DNA of 64,000 bases from NCBI RefSeq assembly GCF_030936135.1, contig NC_082600.1, positions 1,488,001-1,552,000 on the forward strand, in the 5' to 3' direction. Source of the stretch: Gavia stellata. Its lineage: Eukaryota; Chordata; Aves; Gaviiformes; Gaviidae. Under the pieces are notes generated by a model. It searched no databases and was not told the DNA's origin. It saw only the letters and a list, made by a program, of their open reading frames with translations. Positions 12,601-24,649 of the stretch are shown piece after piece (the stretch's first letter is position 1; the number at the start of each line of letters is the position of its first letter). Position numbers and translations under genes: made by a program.

Positions 12601-14136
12601 ATTTGCTTTGGTTTTTTGCTATTTTGCTACCCTACCTTGCTACAGCCCACCCAAGCCATCCTGCGGAGGCGGCGCGGTTGCCAGAGCCCTCCATGGCCGT
12701 GGGGCAGTGAGCCCCACGGAGGGCTGGGGGCCGTGGGGATGCTTGGCATCACCGTCAGCAGTAAATACAAGGAAAAAAATACCTGCTCTTGTGTTTCAGG
12801 GTTGGTCAGTCCCTGTGTAGGGACCGGCAGGGACTTTTTAGCCCCCCGAGGCAGCAAAACACAGAAGCTCCACCTACACTCTTATTATTTCTAGCTAAAA
12901 CTCTCATTATTTCTTTCTTGAGGGCAACATTTAGGTGCCCACTTGGAGGGGGCCAAAATGTCAACGAGGTCCCATGGCGGGGAGGAGTCCCCATCGGCAA
13001 GGATGGGACACGCTCGGGTCAACCCTAAATCTCCCAGGTCCTGCACAGCCTCCTATTAGCCCAAATATCCTGCCTATTTTAAAGCATTTATTTAAAATCA
13101 AGTTTTGTGTGCAAGTTTATTAAAAAAGTGTGGTTTATGGATTTAATTAAAGTACTGCATATGAGACCTTGCTAATCCTGTTTGTGCTGCAACTGTATTA
13201 AAGTGCTAAAAATCAATATATTTGAGTTTAAATATTTTATTATGGCAAGCTGTTAAATATTAATGATGTAGCAAGTAATCAGTGTCACCGCTTCTGTCTG
13301 TTCTGTAGGAAATCTGCAGGAAATTAGGAAAAAAATTAAGTGTCTCTGCTCAGCTTGACGGCCAGGCAACTATTTGTTTCTCAGTTCAGGACACTCAGAA
13401 ATAAAGGAGCCGGGCAGGTGGCTGCAGCCTCTCTGGCTTATTGACACACAAATATAATCGTGAACCTTGTCGGGGCAGATAAAAGGCTATTTTTAGCACT
13501 CCGAATGTGGCGATGGCAGCAATCTGTGGCCCGATGGAAAAGCGTCTCTCCGCTACTCCAAAGCTCGCAGCCAGCTGCCAAAAGACTTCGGAAGTTTTTC
13601 ACCCAAACCTTGTCCCTGAAATATGCAATTCCTAACGATGCTTCTGCTCAGAGAATGTCAAATTATACTGCACAGAATGAATTGCAAACACAGGTTTTGT
13701 AATCACATTTTAGAGAGATCTGAGTTTATTAATATACATGATCTTGTAAACCTGGCTCCTACGAAAAGGCAATGAAGGAGCCAATTTGTTTGCGATCAAA
13801 TCCTAATTCTAGAGCAAGTCAATCTTCTTTTCTGTCCTGCCACCTCATATACAGCACACGGCGGGGTGATTTCTGCCCAGGACGGCCCCTCAGCTGTGCC
13901 GTGCTCCCGGGGGAGAGCAGCGGGTGCAGATGTTCCCAGGGAAGGATGCAGAGTGTCGGGAGAAGGAACACCCCAGCTCACGGGCTGTGTGGACCGGCTG
14001 CTTTTGGAGTGCTTTCCATGGCTCATCATCGTTAACCCTCTTTTTAAGTGGGGTAGGAACTATCTGACCATCTGCAGACATTTGCCATGCAGGTATCCAC
14101 ATCTGAGACAGCCTGGTCACGCTTCCCGCACCCCTT
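9680..14136. other. Intergenic DNA
   Basis: No gene is recognised. Holds a C homopolymer at about 9993-10009, homeodomain-like TTAATTAA at 10565-10572, TAATTA at 12309-12314, and a TA-rich stretch at 11880-11950. A 222-residue minus frame at 10540-11208 crosses GC-rich DNA, overlaps other open frames and shows no domain, so it is not called as a gene. Confidence 0.45.
13050..13320. other. AT-rich island, possible conserved non-coding element
   Basis: About 270 bp of strongly AT-rich unique sequence with TTAATTAA at 13143-13150 and several TTTAAAT/ATTTA words. It is flanked by GC-rich spacers. It is among the best enhancer-like candidates in the left half by texture, but conservation cannot be measured here. 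Confidence 0.3.
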
Positions 14137-14276
14137 CACCCCCCAGGGATCCCGCACCCCAGGGATTCTGCACCCCAGGGATCCCGCACCCCAGGGATCC
14201 CGCACCCCAGGGATTCTGCACCCCAGGGATCCCGCACCCCAGGGATCCCGCACCCCAGGGATTCTGCACCCCAGGG
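14137..14276. repeat. 16-bp minisatellite with 48-bp higher-order unit
   Basis: About 8.5 tandem copies of a 16-bp unit, CACCCCAGGGATCCCG or CACCCCAGGGATTCTG. The last six bases alternate in the order C,T,C,C,T,C,C,T (C = ATCCCG, T = ATTCTG), giving a 48-bp higher-order period of three units. Neighbouring copies are otherwise nearly identical, so expansion is recent. The open frames running through it are by-products. Confidence 0.95.
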
Positions 14277-16464
14277 TGCTGGTCTGCAGGTGGCCGATGC
14301 ACGCCCCCCCAAGTGTCTGTCAGCGCTCGGTCACAGCATGGGATGCAGCTGGACACTGGGAGCATCTCCGGGTGTCCACCCAAAAGCAGGGCACAGGGAG
14401 GATGCAGGGACCATGAAACTCTGTGTGCGGCATGAGGATGCTGAGAGCAATGCGAGCCTTAGTGGCTTAGTGGCTTTATCCGGAAATATGGGTTCTCTCC
14501 CATTTTAAATGCCAGATCCTGAAACGTGTGACTACATTAGACTCCCATTCCCTCTGTGGTATGAAGACACACGTCTCCAGCACCATGCCTGGGAGCCAGG
14601 GACCCACGGGTGTCCCTTGCCCCCCCTCACAGGTCCTTGCGTTCGGCATCTCTTTGCCCATTTCCTCTGTGTGATGTTGTTTACACCCTTCCAGGGAAAT
14701 TTACGCACCGAGTCTCTGACACAGACTTGTTCAGCAGCTCCGTGCATCTAATTTTTAATCTGACTAATAGAGTTGAAATGTCACACTAATAGCAACTCCC
14801 GTGCCTCATGGTTTTCTCCTATCAATTGATCCTTTATTATCAGGTAATTGGAAATATTTATCTCATCCCGCACTGCGTTCTTTTTCCCCAAACAAAATCT
14901 AAGTTGATATTTCCAGGAGGTAAAAAGGCACCAGGGATGGGGCAGAGGATCAGCCCAGCACAGGGATGGGGTCCGGAGCCTCCCCCGGGCTGGGCGCTGC
15001 CGGAGGTCAGGATGGAGGAGGTCTTGTCTTGGGCTTCAGATCCCCATCTCTCCTCCAGACGCACGTCGTGCAGCCACTCATGGTCTCAAGGTGGGATTAA
15101 ATCTCAAGGTGGAATCAAATCTCTTACCTTACTGGAGGGCAGCACACCCACAGCCAACTCCAGCCCGGTCCAGAGACAGTGGGGAGTCCCGTCCCCCATG
15201 CCTACCTCCCCCAGACGGGACACGGCAGCGGCTCCCCCGAGCAGAGCCGTGGTCCGTCCTGCTGCCACGCGTGCCACAGGGAGCCAAGGAAGCCCCAGAA
15301 ACACCCGTCTTTGCTGGGGTGGGAGTGGCAAACCCCCACCATGGGTCCTGAACAGGAACAACCGATTGTCACCAAACCCCTGGCAACTACAGGAAACGTC
15401 ACGGGCTCCCACGTGCAGCACCGGAGGGGTCCCTGCCCCGGCACCACAGCTCTTTGCTCCGGGAAAATGCACATGCCCCATCCTGGGCACACGCAGTTGG
15501 GACCCCCCAGTGGGATGGGGATGGGGACATGGGCTCAGCTGGTGCTGGTCCCCCCACCCAGGTGGCAGGGGGAGGCAGTGCAACCCTCAAATCATGGAAT
15601 TCTGCTGTTGCTTCTTGCTAGTGCTTTTCCAGAAATGTTATTTCTACATTTCAGTTTGTGTTTTCCAGGTTTTTTTCCTAAGAAAACAAAAGACTGGGGA
15701 AAAAGACCTTTTCAGGTTTCAGATGTTCTGGAAAGAAAAAAGAAAACTGATTTTGCTTTAAAAGTAATTAAAATGTTCAAATGGAGAAAAATTACCACTG
15801 GAAGCGATTATTTTTCCTATTCTTGTTAGAACCTTCTTTGAAACGAATAGCATCCTTCCTGCCAAACGAGATCCTCTTCCTTTACCTTAATTTTTTTGCT
15901 ATAAGGAAAAATTACACCTTTGCAATTCAAACCCAAATGGGTACCCTCATTCATGACACACCGGCACGCCCCGGCAGCACTGAGCCCCCCCAGCTCTGGA
16001 CCAGCCCAGCTCCCGCGGGTACCCCAGCGAGGACGAAGGAGGGACACAGCTGATGGGACCCCCTGCCCGCACTGAGGGGCTGCCCCCTCTCCCATCACCA
16101 GCCCAGCCGGAGGCTTCACGGACATGCCCGAGCTCCCAGCTCGGCTCTTCATTTTCACCTGGGGCAGCAGGTTTCTGCTTGGACGTCGCGTGACCCTGGG
16201 CCCCGCAGCAATGCTCCATGTGGGAGCGTTACTGATAAAAATATGACTAGCTGAGCGCCAGTGATTTTTGCCTGTACATACTGTTGCATATCCTAATCCC
16301 CGCTGCGGTTAGCCCTGTTCTTTGTACCTTCCTGCAAGCGCCATGATATCAAATCACAAATAACCTCTTACCTAACGCTATTTAAAAAAGACAGGGAGAG
16401 TCACGTGCTACTGAAAATGCCTTTCCATCTTGCAGTGCTGCTTGCTGTGGAAAATACTTCACAC
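14277..16464. other. Intergenic DNA, GC-rich then AT-rich
   Basis: Holds a short direct repeat of 'aaatctcaaggtgg(g/a)at' near 15088-15120. A 317-residue open frame at 14808-15761 has no domain, overlaps other open frames on both strands and runs from AT-rich into GC-rich DNA with no codon-bias change, so it is taken as chance. Confidence 0.45.
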
Positions 16465-16560
16465 ACAGAATCACTAGGGTTGGAAAAGACCTGTAAGATC
16501 ATCAAGTCCAACCACCAACCCAACACCACCATGCCCATTAAACCATGCCCCACAACGCCT
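16465..16560 (-). mobile_element. CR1: CR1 LINE 3' fragment, reverse orientation
   Basis: Begins 'cacagaatcactagggttgg' and continues with 'aagatcatcaagtccaacca', the reverse complement of the CR1 3' end seen at 1659 and 3405. Only about 95 bp remain. Confidence 0.92.
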
Positions 16561-19500
16561 CATTGGCAAGCTGTTGAGTTATCAATCTGCTTTGTCTGGT
16601 GTTAAGGGAGATCAGGAGTTGCCGTTTAAACCCCCCGAGTGACCCCTCCAGGTACATCCCGGCTGCCCATCAGCGGTGGATGCCATCAACCGGGGGTCCA
16701 CGCCATGGGCCTCATTCCTTAGCCCCGCTCCGGCATGCAGCGACACGGGGAAGACGCTTCTGGGTGAGCCCGAGCAAAGGCACCTTTTCCCTTTGCAGAA
16801 AGACGTGCAAGAAGTGCGTTTCGGAGCGGTTTCACTCAAGGCGCAGAGCGCTGCCTGCCCAGCCCCGGGTGCCGGCGCAGCGATGGGCTGCAGTAGAGCT
16901 TTGCTACCATCTGCCGGGCACCCTCCAGTCTGCTCAGCACCTTTAAGGCCTGGAAGGCTAAGGCCAGGTGAAGGGAAGCTTTACCCGTCCCTTGGATCAT
17001 TTCCCAAGTGCAAACCCCAGCCTCACGCCCGTGGCTGTCCCAGCGGAGGGTCACACGCACCGTCACGGGTAGCTTCCCGCACCCCTTTTGACCTGTTTTT
17101 AGAAAGACATGAGCGCCGGGGATCAAAGGAACAGTTTTATTGATGCCCCACCAAGCAAACGCCAATGCCAATACACAACGTGCAATAAGCACTTCGGCTC
17201 TGGCCCTTGCAAGCGACACCCTCCAGCTCCAGGACCCTCCAGCTCCAGGACCGCTGCGCCCTGCGGTCCCGGTGCCGGCACCCAGCCCCTGGCACAGGGT
17301 GAAGGACCATCTCCCAGGAGATGAATGATGTCATGTCTGTGTTCCCATATTTTGTTTAGAAAAGACGGAGAGCGATGGAAGGTGGCACTGGCTGCAGGGC
17401 TGGCGTGAAGCCGGGGAGACGATGCTCGAGTGAGGCTGGGGGTCCCAGTAAGCCCACCCAGCACTCCTCCCTGTGCACCCCGGCTCTGTCTCTCCTTGGC
17501 AGAGAGCGCCTTGCTCCCACTGCTGTGGGGACCAGACCCATCTGATGGCAAGCAGGTTTCTGACAGCGAGGTGGGAATGCGTTCCCGCCCATCCCTGCCC
17601 TGTTTTCCAGCTCCTTGAGCGCGCAGTGCCACGTAGGTGCCTGTGCTTTCTGCATAATGTGATTTCCTGCAAGAGCATCAGCATTTCTCAGCCAGGATGT
17701 CACTGTCACAGCTCCACTGACACCCCTCTATGAGACAGACTCTCCTGGCCATGTGCATTTTGCTCCACATCTCCGAGCGACTGACAGCCAGCAAGAGCGA
17801 GTGCAGAGGAACAGCCGCCGGCAGCAGCCGTCCCCTGGTAGGAAGGTTTCTGGGAGCCATGGGCAGCATTTACGAGGAGCTTCCCTGCCAAAAGCTCATC
17901 CCCTGCTTCCCATTGCTGTCCTCCATGGCACAGGACAGACTTCATCCTCCTGTGTACATGGAGTCACCCAACCCCACACCAGCGCTGCGATGGACCGGGG
18001 CAGCGGGGTGGTGCCACGCTGGCAGACCCATCCATCTCCAGATCAATTGGGGGATTTGGGGTACAGGGTGATGTCAAGGGTGGATGGCAAACACCCCAGG
18101 ACAAGGCTTGCAAGAGGGTGTTTTCCCAGCGCAGAGTCAGAGGACAGCACCACAAGGCGCTGGGTCCCGGCAAGCACCCACTGGAGGGTCCCGGGCTGCC
18201 CCCGGGTCCCCGCTGTCCCCAGCACAGCGGTGGCCCCTCACGTGCTCGCTGCCTGCCTCCTGCCTGCACATGGCGATTCCCATGGCAACACGCTGCCGAG
18301 GCGCAAACACCGGGTAAACTGAAATGAAAATGACTAAAAGCAAATTCTGTCGTCTGCTCCGGTGACAGAGCCAATATTAGCGCCCATCTGCCTGTGTTAT
18401 TCCCCTGGAATTCGAGAGAGAAACAGAGAGGGAGAGAAAAAGCGACAAAGCAAGCTTACGCTTACTGAACATGACTGTCCTCGGCTTCCACTGACCATCA
18501 CTCCTCCCTCCTGCCCGCCTCCTGTCCCCACACCGGCATCCCGCACCCGGTCACTGCTGAGACCAGCGAGGCTGGGCGAGAGCTGGACCCCAGTCCCCGC
18601 GCCGTGGGGCTCAGCCTGCCCTCCACATCCCCGCCACGTGCTGCGAATGGGGCTCCTTGGGGCGAGCACCCCGACCCAGCCACCCTCCCCACTCCCTTCC
18701 CGGGGCGGGGTTCGGGTGCTCCTCGGGAGCCTGATCCTCCCCACGCATTGCAGCATCACGGGTGGGGAGCTGACCCCGCACACCGGCTTCCCGGAGCTGC
18801 TCCAAAATGTCTGAAGCACCGGTGGCTGGAAGAGCGGCAGCTCCCCGCTAATTCCTGCCCTGTCCTCCTCCGGTGAACGTGTAATTCGCTGCTTGATCCT
18901 TCAGAGAAATCCTGTGGCTTGCATTATTATTCAGTACAATCTCATCAGCTTTTATCCTTTAGCAATGACCTTATGATAGTAAGTTAAGCCTACAGAAATA
19001 GCATTTGTAATTAATCTATTTCCATAAGATTAGCATGTCAAATGTCACAGGGATACATGTAAGATCCCTTCAGAGTTTAAAATCCTTTTGTCCGAATTGC
19101 TTTAAAACCGTGACAGTCTCATCAGTAAGCAAACAGCCCGGCCGGGGGGCAGGGAGGGCTCTCCATGGACCTCTCCTGCCTGGCGCCCAGCCCGCCACAG
19201 AAACCACCGCCTTGGGTCAGTGCTGCCCAAACCCACCTTCTGCCCTGTCCACCCAGCACGGCCGATGCCAAAGAGCTGTTGGGCTCACCCCGAGCAAGGG
19301 GACAGCCCCCCGCAATGCTGCTGCCATCGCACGGGCTGAGGCCGGAGGTTTGTCACCCTCACCCCCTCTTCCGTCCCATCATCCCAACCCCAGCTCCGGC
19401 ACACTGCTGCGGGACGAGTCGGTGCCATCACCGACCCCTTCCACTTCAACATGATGCATCGTTTAAAAAACAGCAGAAAAATAATGCCAGAAGATATCGA

Positions 19501-19824
19501 GGGATTTATTTTATCATTCTCTCACATGAAAACATTGTGTACAAAGTCCTACTTACCTGTAAGGAAAATCCCCATTTGATTCCAGCACAAGACAGTTTTT
19601 GAGTTTAATGCTGTGTATTCTCCCGGGCGTTGTTAGAAAACGCCCCAAATCCCTTCAGGTCTCTGCTGTTGCCCCTCGCTCAGCTCGGGTCACCTCCGCT
19701 CCCGCCAGCATTTACGTTTCAGCTTAGCCACGTTGCTGGCTGACAGACCCGGCTGGCTTTGGGGGTACGCAGCAGCCCGCAGAGGGGGGTGAGCCCTGCG
19801 CTGCCTGAGCAGGCTGGTACCCAC
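16561..19824. other. Intergenic DNA, GC-rich
   Basis: Mostly GC-rich spacer with overlapping chance frames on both strands. A small duplicated 'cctccagctccaggac' occurs near 17219-17250. An AT-rich island at 18880-19110 is listed separately. No exon, RNA gene or domain was recognised. Confidence 0.45.
18880..19110. other. AT-rich island, possible conserved non-coding element
   Basis: A 230-bp unique AT-rich block between GC-rich spacers, with a taattaat homeodomain-like core at 19008-19015 and balanced composition without repeats. Enhancer-like by texture only. Confidence 0.3.
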
Positions 19825-20094
19825 GGTGTGCCCGGCACCCTGCCATGGGGTTTTGCACCCCACGGTGTGCTTAGCACCATGTCATAGGGATTTGCACCCC
19901 GTGGTGTGCCCAGCACCCCGCTATGGGAATTTGCACCCCACAGTGTGCCTGGCATCCTGCCATAGGGGTTTGCACCCCATGGCATGCTTGGCACCCTGCC
20001 ATGGGTTTTTGCACCCCATGGTGTGCCCAGCACCCCGCTATGTGGGTTTGCACCCCACGGTGTGCCCAGCACCCTGCCACAGGGCCTTGCTCAC
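19825..20094. repeat. 39-bp minisatellite, about 7 units
   Basis: Tandem units start at 19825, 19864, 19903, 19942, 19981, 20020 and 20059. Each begins ggtgtgc or a variant and ends in a TTTGCACCCC(A/G) block. The period is 39 bp, a multiple of three, so stop-free frames read through on both strands as 13-residue Cys/His/Pro repeats. Units differ by several substitutions, so the array is older than the one at 14137. No sign that it is translated. Confidence 0.95.
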
Positions 20095-23000
20095 CCCACC
20101 AAGGAGCCTCCCTGCCCACCCCAGCCCCTCCCTTGCTGCCACTGGTAGGGGGTCGATGCACCAGAACCCTTCGGTTACGCCCCGGTGACTTCGCAGTCCT
20201 GGAGACCTCATGTCCCAAGGGGGCCATGGTCACGGCTGACCAGAAGCCCCGCAGCATGCAGAGGGGCTTTCAGCGTTTCTACACCCTCCACAAAGCTGCC
20301 ATCAAACACGTCGGTACCAAAGCAAAGCAAACACCCACCGAAGGTGAGGAGGGGCCTTCAGCAATTCCATTGCACGGACTCAAATATCACAGCCCCACAC
20401 CACGCACCGGCCCCATCCCGCTGCCCCCCCTGCACCCCCAGGGCCCCCCCCTGCCCTGCCGCTGGCTGCAAGGACTCCTGAGGTGCTTTTGTGGCAAGAG
20501 GAAAAATCTCCTGTTTCCTAAGCACAATCTTCTTCCCTCTCAAAAATTTTCACCATTACTCAAGTTTTCTGCTGAGTGAGGCTTTCTTTTTAGTAATTAA
20601 AAAAGGATATTCCCCAAATAAGGGTATTTTTTTCTTTTCCTTCTGCAGAAGATAATAAGTTTGCTATCATCAGATCCACACCGAAGGTAAGCACAGGTGC
20701 AATTCACTGGAGGAAACGCTCCACCGCAATGCCAGAATGGGGCTTATCAGTAACCCTGTTTCTGACACCTCGGTTCTTTGCAGTTGCTGTCCCTCGGCAC
20801 CCACCCCAGGAACAGGCAGGGCTGCTGAAGGGCGCTGCAACACGTTGTGTGCATCCTCTGAGCACAGAGCGACGCTCAAATCCCAAACTCTCTCACCGAG
20901 ATGACTTTGCAAAAGTCATTGAATACACTTACCTCTGAAAAAAGCACTTGAAAAATACATGCGGACAGACACGGAGGCAGACAGACAGACACACACCCAG
21001 GTCTCTGCACCTCCTCTTTGGCTGCTCCGCCTGGATCTTGCACCCGTGCCCACACTCCCCACGGCCCTGGTGCTGCTCCGTGTGCCCACCCGCACCGGGA
21101 GCCCCTCACCCAGGGGACAGGCCATGCCATAAGCAGCCAGGACAGGCACGGCCAGACAAGAGCCCCCACCAGCCACCATTTGCACAGGACCTGCCCTTTC
21201 TGTCCCCTTACCCCGCTATTTCCCCACATTTGTGTCCCCCCCCGAATCACCTGCATCCATCCCTTTCCCCACCTTTGGCTCCTCCCCGAACATCCCAGAA
21301 TAAATCCCGTGCAATCCCAAAACACACTCCCTTGCATCCCAGAACATGCCCCACCCTGGGGCAGTGACCCCATTCCCAAAGCTGCTCCGGTGTCATGCAG
21401 AGCCCCTGGCTGCTCGCCCCCCGATCAGCAGCACGGTCCCCAAAGCGCAGGGGACATCAGCCTCGTCCCCCATCTGCTCCCAACACGGGTTTTTCTCAGT
21501 GACCCCACACACCCCATAACTCCTGGCACTGCCGCTGGTCCCGGTGCTGCCCTGGGAGCAGCACAGCGTAGGAGGTCTCACTCCCCCCCCACCCCAGTCC
21601 TACTGGATCCCTCCTGGGCTTTCCAAGCTTAAATTCCTACAAAGCTTTGCCACCCCACCCCGAAGCCGGCTGCTCAGAGGTGTGCTGACACCGAGCAGAG
21701 CCCGGCACTGCCTCCACGTCCCCCAGATTACCCCCGTGTCACAGCTCATCTTACAGCGTCTCCAGGGAGTATTAAAATGATGGTTTTTCCATTTTCTTAC
21801 TCTATTTCTCTTTTTCCTCTTGGAAATACAGGATGACACTGTGTGATAAGGTCTGTCACTTTAAATTAAACCAGCTAGACTGGTTTTTATCCTGCAATAA
21901 TCTTAATGCAGATAAAATGTGATACCTCTGAGAAGAAGGAAGCCATCAGAAGGAAGAAAGGGACCAAAAGCCAAATACCCGGCTATCTCCCGGGATTAAC
22001 CGTGGGCTCTTCGACTCTATAGCCTCCCGACAGCTTTCAGTAACACAAGACAAGTCAGAATTTGTTGTCTTCAAATACTTATAGCATGCCCTCCGTGGGG
22101 TCAGTATTTGGGGGTCCCTGTGCAAAAGAGATGCCGGCAGCAGCGGTGAGGCCGGGGGGGCTGTGGGACAGCGGGCGCAGAGGTCCTGCCAGCCCGAAGC
22201 CCGCCTGCCAGAGCCAGAGCAGGCGACAAACGCTTCTCCATCACCACCAGCATGTTTTGCTCTTTAGAGAGCCGTTGCCAGCCTTCGTAATGACTTGGGA
22301 CAGGCAGATGACCACGTTAATAGGAACGGAGCATCTAAACCTTTCCCACTCACCTAATTAGCGGCTCATCCAAAAATTTTGGATGGTTTTGGAAAACACA
22401 GCTTTGAGTCATAAAAGAAATCGGTAGCAGCAATTCAGAGCAAAAACCGAAACCTACGCTGCGCTGACATTACCCCTTCAGCGCTACGCCCGACTGAAGA
22501 GGGGTTTAAGGAACTTCGGGAAAAGCCGTAATGAGTCAAGGCCATCAGTGAAGACAAACATCAGTGAAGACAAACATATTTATCCCAGGAACCACAGGCA
22601 CTGGAGATGGCGTAAGGCAGAGTTCGAGATCCCTCATCTATCCGCTGTGCAAATCACATTACCGGAGCTGAGGATGCTTCAGCAGGGAAAGCGCAGCAGG
22701 CAGACGTCATCTCCCGCAGGCGCTGCCAGGAAGGCAAGAGGCTCAAAGGGATGAAATGTCACCAGCCTGATTCAGCTTGTCCCTGGAATTATCTCCCATT
22801 AATCCCAGTCTCCGCCTCCAAACTTACCACCTCTGTCAGCACTCCAGCCTCTCTGACCCAGGAGCGGCTGTGGCTCTGTGGGCTGCAGCACCATTGCCGA
22901 CACACAGCCAGGCGGGACAGGGCTGAAAACAACAGCAAACAACCTAAACGTGTCTGAAACCTGCTGGGGCGCAGTCCTCCCCACTTCAGACACTGCTGTA

Positions 23001-24521
23001 ACCAGGGGTGGTGGCCGCGCAGTCTTGCCGATGGCTGCAGACCCGGCCGGCCGCTCCCCGGGGTGCCTTACAGCGGATCTGCGGGATGACGGTGCCATGT
23101 GCCATCCCGCGGTGCTTCCCAGGCTGGCCGGCCACGCTTTGGGGCAGGAGGGACTCCCCAGTGCCCCCGGTGCCCTCCTGGGGGGCTCTCCCCACTCCCC
23201 CACTGCCGCCCCGGCTGGTTTCTGGTGCCTGTGAAAAGACGGAGGCGGTGAAGCTTTGCAGCGAATGCAAAGGAGGGGACATGGCGCTGGGGAGGGCACA
23301 CCTGGGAATCGCCATTCTCCCGGCCTCTCCAACTGCCACGGTTAATATTTGCTGCGTTCCCCGCAGCTGTCAGCACGTGCTGTCTGCTGCTTTATTCCCA
23401 CTGCCGAAGCCCTTCCGCCCCGCTATCCAGCTCGAATGCTAATACCTGACCACGGCATATTATTCATCCTATCAAAGGCAGGACAAGTATTTTTAATGCT
23501 GCAGTGATTCATGGTAATTAAAGAAACTCTTGCAAATATTCATTCTCTTCTCTTTCTCCATCCTCCCCGCGCTGATGTGGAAATACAAAGCATTCGTTGT
23601 TTAAGATGATGGGAGCAGGACCGCCAGCAAGCTGGCACCCACACAGATGTGCCTTAAAATACTTTGTGAGCAGGACACTCACCCTAAAAGCACAGCTTGC
23701 TCCCCTGCGCCGGCGCAGCGTGAGGCGGCACCGGGCACCGCGTGTTGGGTCCCTTCTGGGGGACCTGGGGGACCTGGGGGTCTGGAGAGAAGGGGGAGCT
23801 GCCAAAGTTTGTTCCGATGCGTATGTGACCTCAATACAAATCGGGCAAAATCCGAATCTCCGCATCTGCCACGTGCTCAACCGCACAGCCGAGGCGGGCA
23901 GGGGGCTGGGCACGGCTGGCAGTGTGCCCGGGGGCTGGCGGTGTCGGGGGGCAGTGGGGGCTGCAGGGAGGCACTGGGGAGGACGGCGGGGTTAATGGCA
24001 GGAGGGCAGTGGAGGCCTCCAAGGTCTCGTGCCAGAGCACCCTGCAGAGCCTTCGCACTCCTTCCCTGGCACACGGAGGGACGTTGGGTCACCCCTACAC
24101 TGGCACAACCAAACTGGTGCCCTCCCAGACCCCACACTGGGGACAGGGCTCTCTGCCCCGAGCTGGCATTTGCTCCTTGCCTGCACTGCACTGGGGCTGT
24201 CGGTGCACCGTCCCAGCACCCCGTCCCTGTGACGCTGGCACCACCTCACTGTCGCAAGCTAGCACTGCCTGGAGATCACCAGTGGCAGGGACACGGTGAA
24301 GGATGGCTCGTCCCTCTGCGTCGCTGCAGAGACCCCCGGCCGGTCACCGCTGCCCTCCTGCCTCTGCCCGCTGAGACACAGAGGACGGCTGCAAGAATCA
24401 GGTCCAACCAAAGCTCTCCCCAACGCTGAGCTGCTAACGTGGCTTTGGTGATCCCCCCCTCCAAGGCACGCTGCCAGGCACCTTGTCCTGCTGCTTTAAA
24501 CTGATGGGCTACCTGTGCCTT
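20095..24521. other. Intergenic DNA
   Basis: GC-rich spacers with AT-rich islands near 20520-20660, 21770-21960, 22370-22560 and 23440-23600. TAATTA cores lie at 22355-22360 and 23515-23520. A direct duplication of 'catcagtgaagacaaa' occurs at about 22543-22576. A G-rich (GGGGGACCT)n stretch lies at about 23757-23786. No gene recognised. Confidence 0.45.
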
Positions 24522-24649
24522 CACAGAATCACAGAATCACTAAGGTTGGAAAAGACCTGTAAGATCATCAAGTCCAACCATCAACCCAACCCCACCATGC
24601 CCACTAAACCATGTCCCGCAGTGCCTCGTCCACACGTTCCTAGAAGACA
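24522..24649 (-). mobile_element. CR1: CR1 LINE 3' fragment, reverse orientation
   Basis: Starts with two copies of 'acagaatc' (the reversed tail) and continues 'actaaggttggaaaagacct', then 'caagtccaaccatcaaccca'. It is the same subfamily as 16465 and 50489. Confidence 0.95.

Noticed and set aside
14808-15761. 317-residue plus-strand open frame
   Set aside because: No domain, spans an AT-rich to GC-rich change, and overlaps long open frames on both strands. It fits chance in GC-rich DNA.
19719-20257. Repetitive Cys/His-rich proteins on both strands
   Set aside because: Direct product of a 39-bp minisatellite whose length is a multiple of three. No start context or conservation evidence.
22600-22640. 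tRNA-like B box near 'gttcgagatcc'
   Set aside because: The B-box consensus C is missing, and no A box or acceptor stem pairing was found.
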